Of a DNA stretch of 7,737 nucleotides, positions 5,847 to 7,737 are shown one piece after another. The first letter of the stretch is position 1. Every line of letters starts with the position of its first letter. A program made the translations under genes and the position numbers. Source of the DNA: Claveliimonas stercoravium (GTDB lineage Bacteria > Bacillota > Clostridia > Lachnospirales > Lachnospiraceae); contig DWZW01000132.1 in NCBI GenBank assembly GCA_019117345.1, positions 1-7,737 on the forward strand. The letters are read 5' to 3'. The notes beneath the pieces are model-generated. The model searched no databases, was not told where the DNA came from, and worked only from the letters and a program-made list of their open reading frames with translations.

Positions 5847-6502
5847 AGGCAGACGGCAACGTGGAGGTAGACAAACCGTCTGTGACCGTGGGGGATGTAT
5901 TTCAGATAGAGTGCGCCGGGGCGCTCCAGAAGGCGAAGATAAAGACCATACGCCTGTTCCGGTTCCGGGAGGGGGAGAGAACGGCCGGGAATAAAAAGGT
6001 CATGCGGAGGGCTCTCTCTGTCCTGAAGGCGATCGAGGCGATACATGCGGAGTTCCCTAAGGCGGAGGTGGTGAGCCTTGGCAGCCCGGATGTGATCGTC
6101 ACCTACAGGGAGCCCGGGTCAGGGGGAAAGCTCCTGCATGCGGTAAAGACGGCGGGAGTGGCGGTGCTGACATTTGCCGGTGCCGCTTTCTCCATCATGG
6201 CCTTCAACAATGACGTGGATGTCACAAGGCTTTTCAGCCAGGTCTACGAGCTGGTCACGGGAACCAGGGAGCAGGGCTTTACCGTCCTGGAGCTGAGCTA
6301 CAGTATCGGTCTGGTGGCAGGCATACTGATATTCTTCGATCATTTCGGCAAAAGGCGCTTCTCGGAGGATCCCACGCCTATCGAGGTGCAGATGCGGACC
6401 TACGAGGGGGAGATACAGAACGCGCTCATCGAGTCGTATTCCAGAAAGGGGAAGGAGCTGGATGTGGATACAGCAGATCATCCTGGGAATCCTGGGGCTT
6501 AG
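5816..6502 (+). CDS. spoVAA: Stage V sporulation protein AA
   Basis: This is a component of the SpoVA complex in the forespore and spore inner membrane, needed for dipicolinic acid transport. It has 228 residues, against 206 in B. subtilis. A soluble N-terminal domain (about 7-100, TVYIKADGNVEV onward) is followed by two membrane helices (about 111-131 and 158-176) and a conserved motif EDPTPIEVQMRTYE (184-197). ATG 5816 has GGAGAG at 5805-5810. The frame stays open back to 5597, but that part overlaps the 66-residue ORF and contains the promoter, so it is not coding. The start overlaps the preceding gene by 31 nt and the end overlaps spoVAB by 41 nt. Many clostridia carry only spoVAC, spoVAD and spoVAE, so the presence of spoVAA and spoVAB is worth noting. 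Confidence 0.93.
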   Translation: MADRTDTVYIKADGNVEVDKPSVTVGDVFQIECAGALQKAKIKTIRLFRFREGERTAGNKKVMRRALSVLKAIEAIHAEFPKAEVVSLGSPDVIVTYREPGSGGKLLHAVKTAGVAVLTFAGAAFSIMAFNNDVDVTRLFSQVYELVTGTREQGFTVLELSYSIGLVAGILIFFDHFGKRRFSEDPTPIEVQMRTYEGEIQNALIESYSRKGKELDVDTADHPGNPGA

Positions 6503-6884
6503 CGCCGGCATCACTGTGGCGGGAGGACTGTTCTCCTTTATCATAGAGCTTGGGGTCCTGGCTGATTTTGCGGACAGGACCCACACGGGGGACAGCATCC
6601 TCTTGTACGAGGACGCGGCGGCCCTGGGCGGCGCGGCGGGCAATCTGCTCTTTGTCTACCAGATCCCGCTGCCCGGGGGAGAGCCCCTCCTGGCCGTCTT
6701 CGGGCTGCTGGCCGGGATTTTTACCGGGTGCTGGGCCATGGCCCTGGCGGAGGTGCTGAATGTATTCCCGGTCTTTATCCGGAGGATCGATCTGGCAAAG
6801 TGCGTCTCCTGGGCAATCCTGGGAATGGCCCTGGGAAAGGGAGCGGGAGCGGTGCTGTTCTTCTGGAACCAGTGGGGGAGCTAG
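6462..6884 (+). CDS. spoVAB: Stage V sporulation protein AB
   Basis: This is a polytopic inner-membrane component of the SpoVA complex. It has 140 residues, almost the same as B. subtilis (141). About four hydrophobic helices are visible: 5-30 (start IILGILGLSAGITVAGG), 52-68, 74-98 and 114-136. IELGVLADFADRTHTG (28-43) between the first two, and the region around ALAEVLNVFPVFIRRI (94-109), look conserved for the family. ATG 6462 has GAAGGAG at 6451-6457 and lies inside the end of spoVAA (41-nt overlap), so translation is probably coupled. A 47-nt gap separates it from spoVAC. Confidence 0.92.
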   Translation: MWIQQIILGILGLSAGITVAGGLFSFIIELGVLADFADRTHTGDSILLYEDAAALGGAAGNLLFVYQIPLPGGEPLLAVFGLLAGIFTGCWAMALAEVLNVFPVFIRRIDLAKCVSWAILGMALGKGAGAVLFFWNQWGS

Positions 6885-6931
6885 GCCCTGCCGGCAAAGC
6901 GGTGGGAATAGACAGGCAGGAGGAGATGGAT

Positions 6932-7399
6932 ATGGAAAAAAGGACAGAAAAGGATGTGCAGGCATACCGGGACTATGTGAAAAGAAAGACACCCGTACAC
7001 TGCCTGCCTCTGAACATGGCAAAGGCATTCCTTACGGGAGGCGCTATATGCACCCTGGGGGAATTTGTTTTAAATTACGGCGAGAGGATGGGACTGGAAA
7101 AGGATGTGAGCGGGGGCTGGTGCTGCGTTCTCCTGATCCTGCTGAGCGTGCTCCTGACAGGCTTCAATCTGTACGGCAGGATCGCCAGGTGGGGAGGAGC
7201 GGGGGCCCTTGTCCCCATCACAGGATTTGCCAATTCTGTGGCGGCGCCTGCCATTGAGTACAAGAAGGAAGGGCAGGTCATGGGCATCGGCTGCAAGATA
7301 TTTACGATCGCCGGGCCTGTGATACTCTACGGGATATTTACCAGCGCCCTTCTGGGGCTTATCTGGTGGATCGCAGGGGAAACGGGGGTGATCCGATGA
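6932..7399 (+). CDS. spoVAC: Stage V sporulation protein AC
   Basis: This is an inner-membrane protein of the SpoVA channel; the B. subtilis protein behaves as a mechanosensitive channel linked to dipicolinic acid release. It has 155 residues, against 150 in B. subtilis. A short charged N-terminus with YVKRKTPVHCLPLN (15-28) is followed by membrane helices at about 30-48, 64-82 and 116-147. The family motif PITGFANSVAAPAIEYKKEG (95-114) and GIGCKIFTIAGPVILYG (118-134) are clear. ATG 6932 is chosen because AGGAGG (6918-6923) is 8 nt upstream. An ATG at 6926 is only 2 nt from that site. The last 4 nt (ATGA) overlap the spoVAD start. Confidence 0.96.
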   Translation: MEKRTEKDVQAYRDYVKRKTPVHCLPLNMAKAFLTGGAICTLGEFVLNYGERMGLEKDVSGGWCCVLLILLSVLLTGFNLYGRIARWGGAGALVPITGFANSVAAPAIEYKKEGQVMGIGCKIFTIAGPVILYGIFTSALLGLIWWIAGETGVIR

Positions 7400-7737
7400 T
7401 CCAGAAGACAAAGGGCGCCCAGAGTATCGCCTTTGTGGAGGCACCCTGTATCATAAGCAGCGCCTCCGTGGTGGGGAAGAAGGAGAGCGAGGGACCTTTG
7501 GGTGATTTTTTTGACATGGCCGGGGAGGATGACCTCTTCGGGGAGAAGACCTGGGAGGAGGCGGAGAGCCGCATCCAGAAGGAGGCCTGTGTGCTGGCTC
7601 TGGGAAAGGCCCATGTGGGACCGGACCAGGTGCGCTGTCTGTACGGGGGAGATCTTCTCCGCCAGGGGATTGCCACATCCATGGGAGCGGAGGAGCTTCA
7701 GATACCCATGTTCGGACTGTTTGGCGCCTGCTCCACC
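7396..7737 (+). CDS. spoVAD: Stage V sporulation protein AD, 5' part (3' end outside window)
   Basis: The reading frame opens with ATG 7396, overlapping the spoVAC stop as ATGA, and is open to the window end (114 residues visible; the B. subtilis protein has about 338). SpoVAD has a thiolase-like fold, binds dipicolinic acid and is required for its uptake into the spore. Visible family motifs are SIAFVEAPCIISSASVVGKK (10-29), EGPLGDFFD (32-40), EEAESRIQKEA (54-64), GGDLLRQGIATS (84-95) and FGLFGACST (106-114). Cys112 sits where thiolase-type enzymes have their nucleophile; the same Cys is present in Bacillus SpoVAD. No separate ribosome site is evident beyond GGGGGTGAT at 7384-7392, so translation is probably coupled to spoVAC. 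spoVAE is expected next but lies outside. Confidence 0.95.
   Translation, partial: MIQKTKGAQSIAFVEAPCIISSASVVGKKESEGPLGDFFDMAGEDDLFGEKTWEEAESRIQKEACVLALGKAHVGPDQVRCLYGGDLLRQGIATSMGAEELQIPMFGLFGACST

Noticed and set aside
4589..6046. Long minus-strand ORF of 485 codons across sigF and spoVAA
   Set aside because: It runs opposite to spoIIAB, sigF, the 66-residue ORF and spoVAA, all with clear family motifs or good ribosome sites. Its translation is rich in Leu, His and Pro with no domain. It follows from the GC-biased third positions.
7396..7737. Cys in GACST of SpoVAD as evidence for an active thiolase
   Set aside because: SpoVAD keeps the thiolase-like fold but is a dipicolinic acid binding protein in the SpoVA operon; the remaining catalytic residues lie outside the window, so no enzyme activity is claimed.

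Overview
The window is chromosomal DNA of an endospore-forming Firmicute, most likely a Lachnospiraceae-type Clostridium. The evidence is a complete spoIIA operon followed by the start of a spoVA operon, strong GGAGG-type ribosome binding sites, and third codon positions rich in G and C. All genes lie on the + strand and are tightly packed. I see no tRNA, rRNA, CRISPR array, insertion sequence or phage gene.

Layout. (1) 2-1096 is the 3' part of a membrane sulfatase-fold glycerol-phosphate transferase (LTA synthase family) with an extra C-terminal domain. (2) folC (1099-2397) starts 2 nt after it. (3) A 47-residue, very acidic ORF (2413-2556) of unknown function follows. (4) A 442-residue single-pass membrane TPR protein (2601-3929) comes next. 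(5) A strong intrinsic terminator (3970-4012) and a second GC-rich hairpin (4016-4043) separate this block from the sporulation genes. (6) spoIIAA, spoIIAB and sigF (4094-5566) form one coupled unit. (7) A sequence matching every position of the Bacillus sigma-G consensus (5584-5613) lies between sigF and a 66-residue single-pass membrane protein (5646-5846). (8) spoVAA, spoVAB, spoVAC and the 5' end of spoVAD (5816 to the window end) follow with overlapping or closely spaced starts.

How it works together. SpoIIAB is the anti-sigma kinase that holds sigma-F inactive and phosphorylates SpoIIAA. Dephosphorylated SpoIIAA frees sigma-F in the forespore after asymmetric division. Sigma-F leads to sigma-G, and sigma-G drives spoVA in the forespore. 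SpoVA proteins form the inner-membrane channel that loads dipicolinic acid into the spore and releases it at germination. The sigma-F and sigma-G operons sit next to each other as in Bacillus subtilis, but the upstream neighbour is a cell-envelope/folate block instead of dacF.

This is mainly a conserved sporulation locus and I find no wholly new system. The least described parts are the 66-residue membrane protein under the sigma-G-like promoter, the 47-residue acidic protein, the two-sided TPR membrane protein, the C-terminal domain on the LTA-synthase-like protein, and a 12-bp inverted repeat around the sigma-G promoter and the next start codon.
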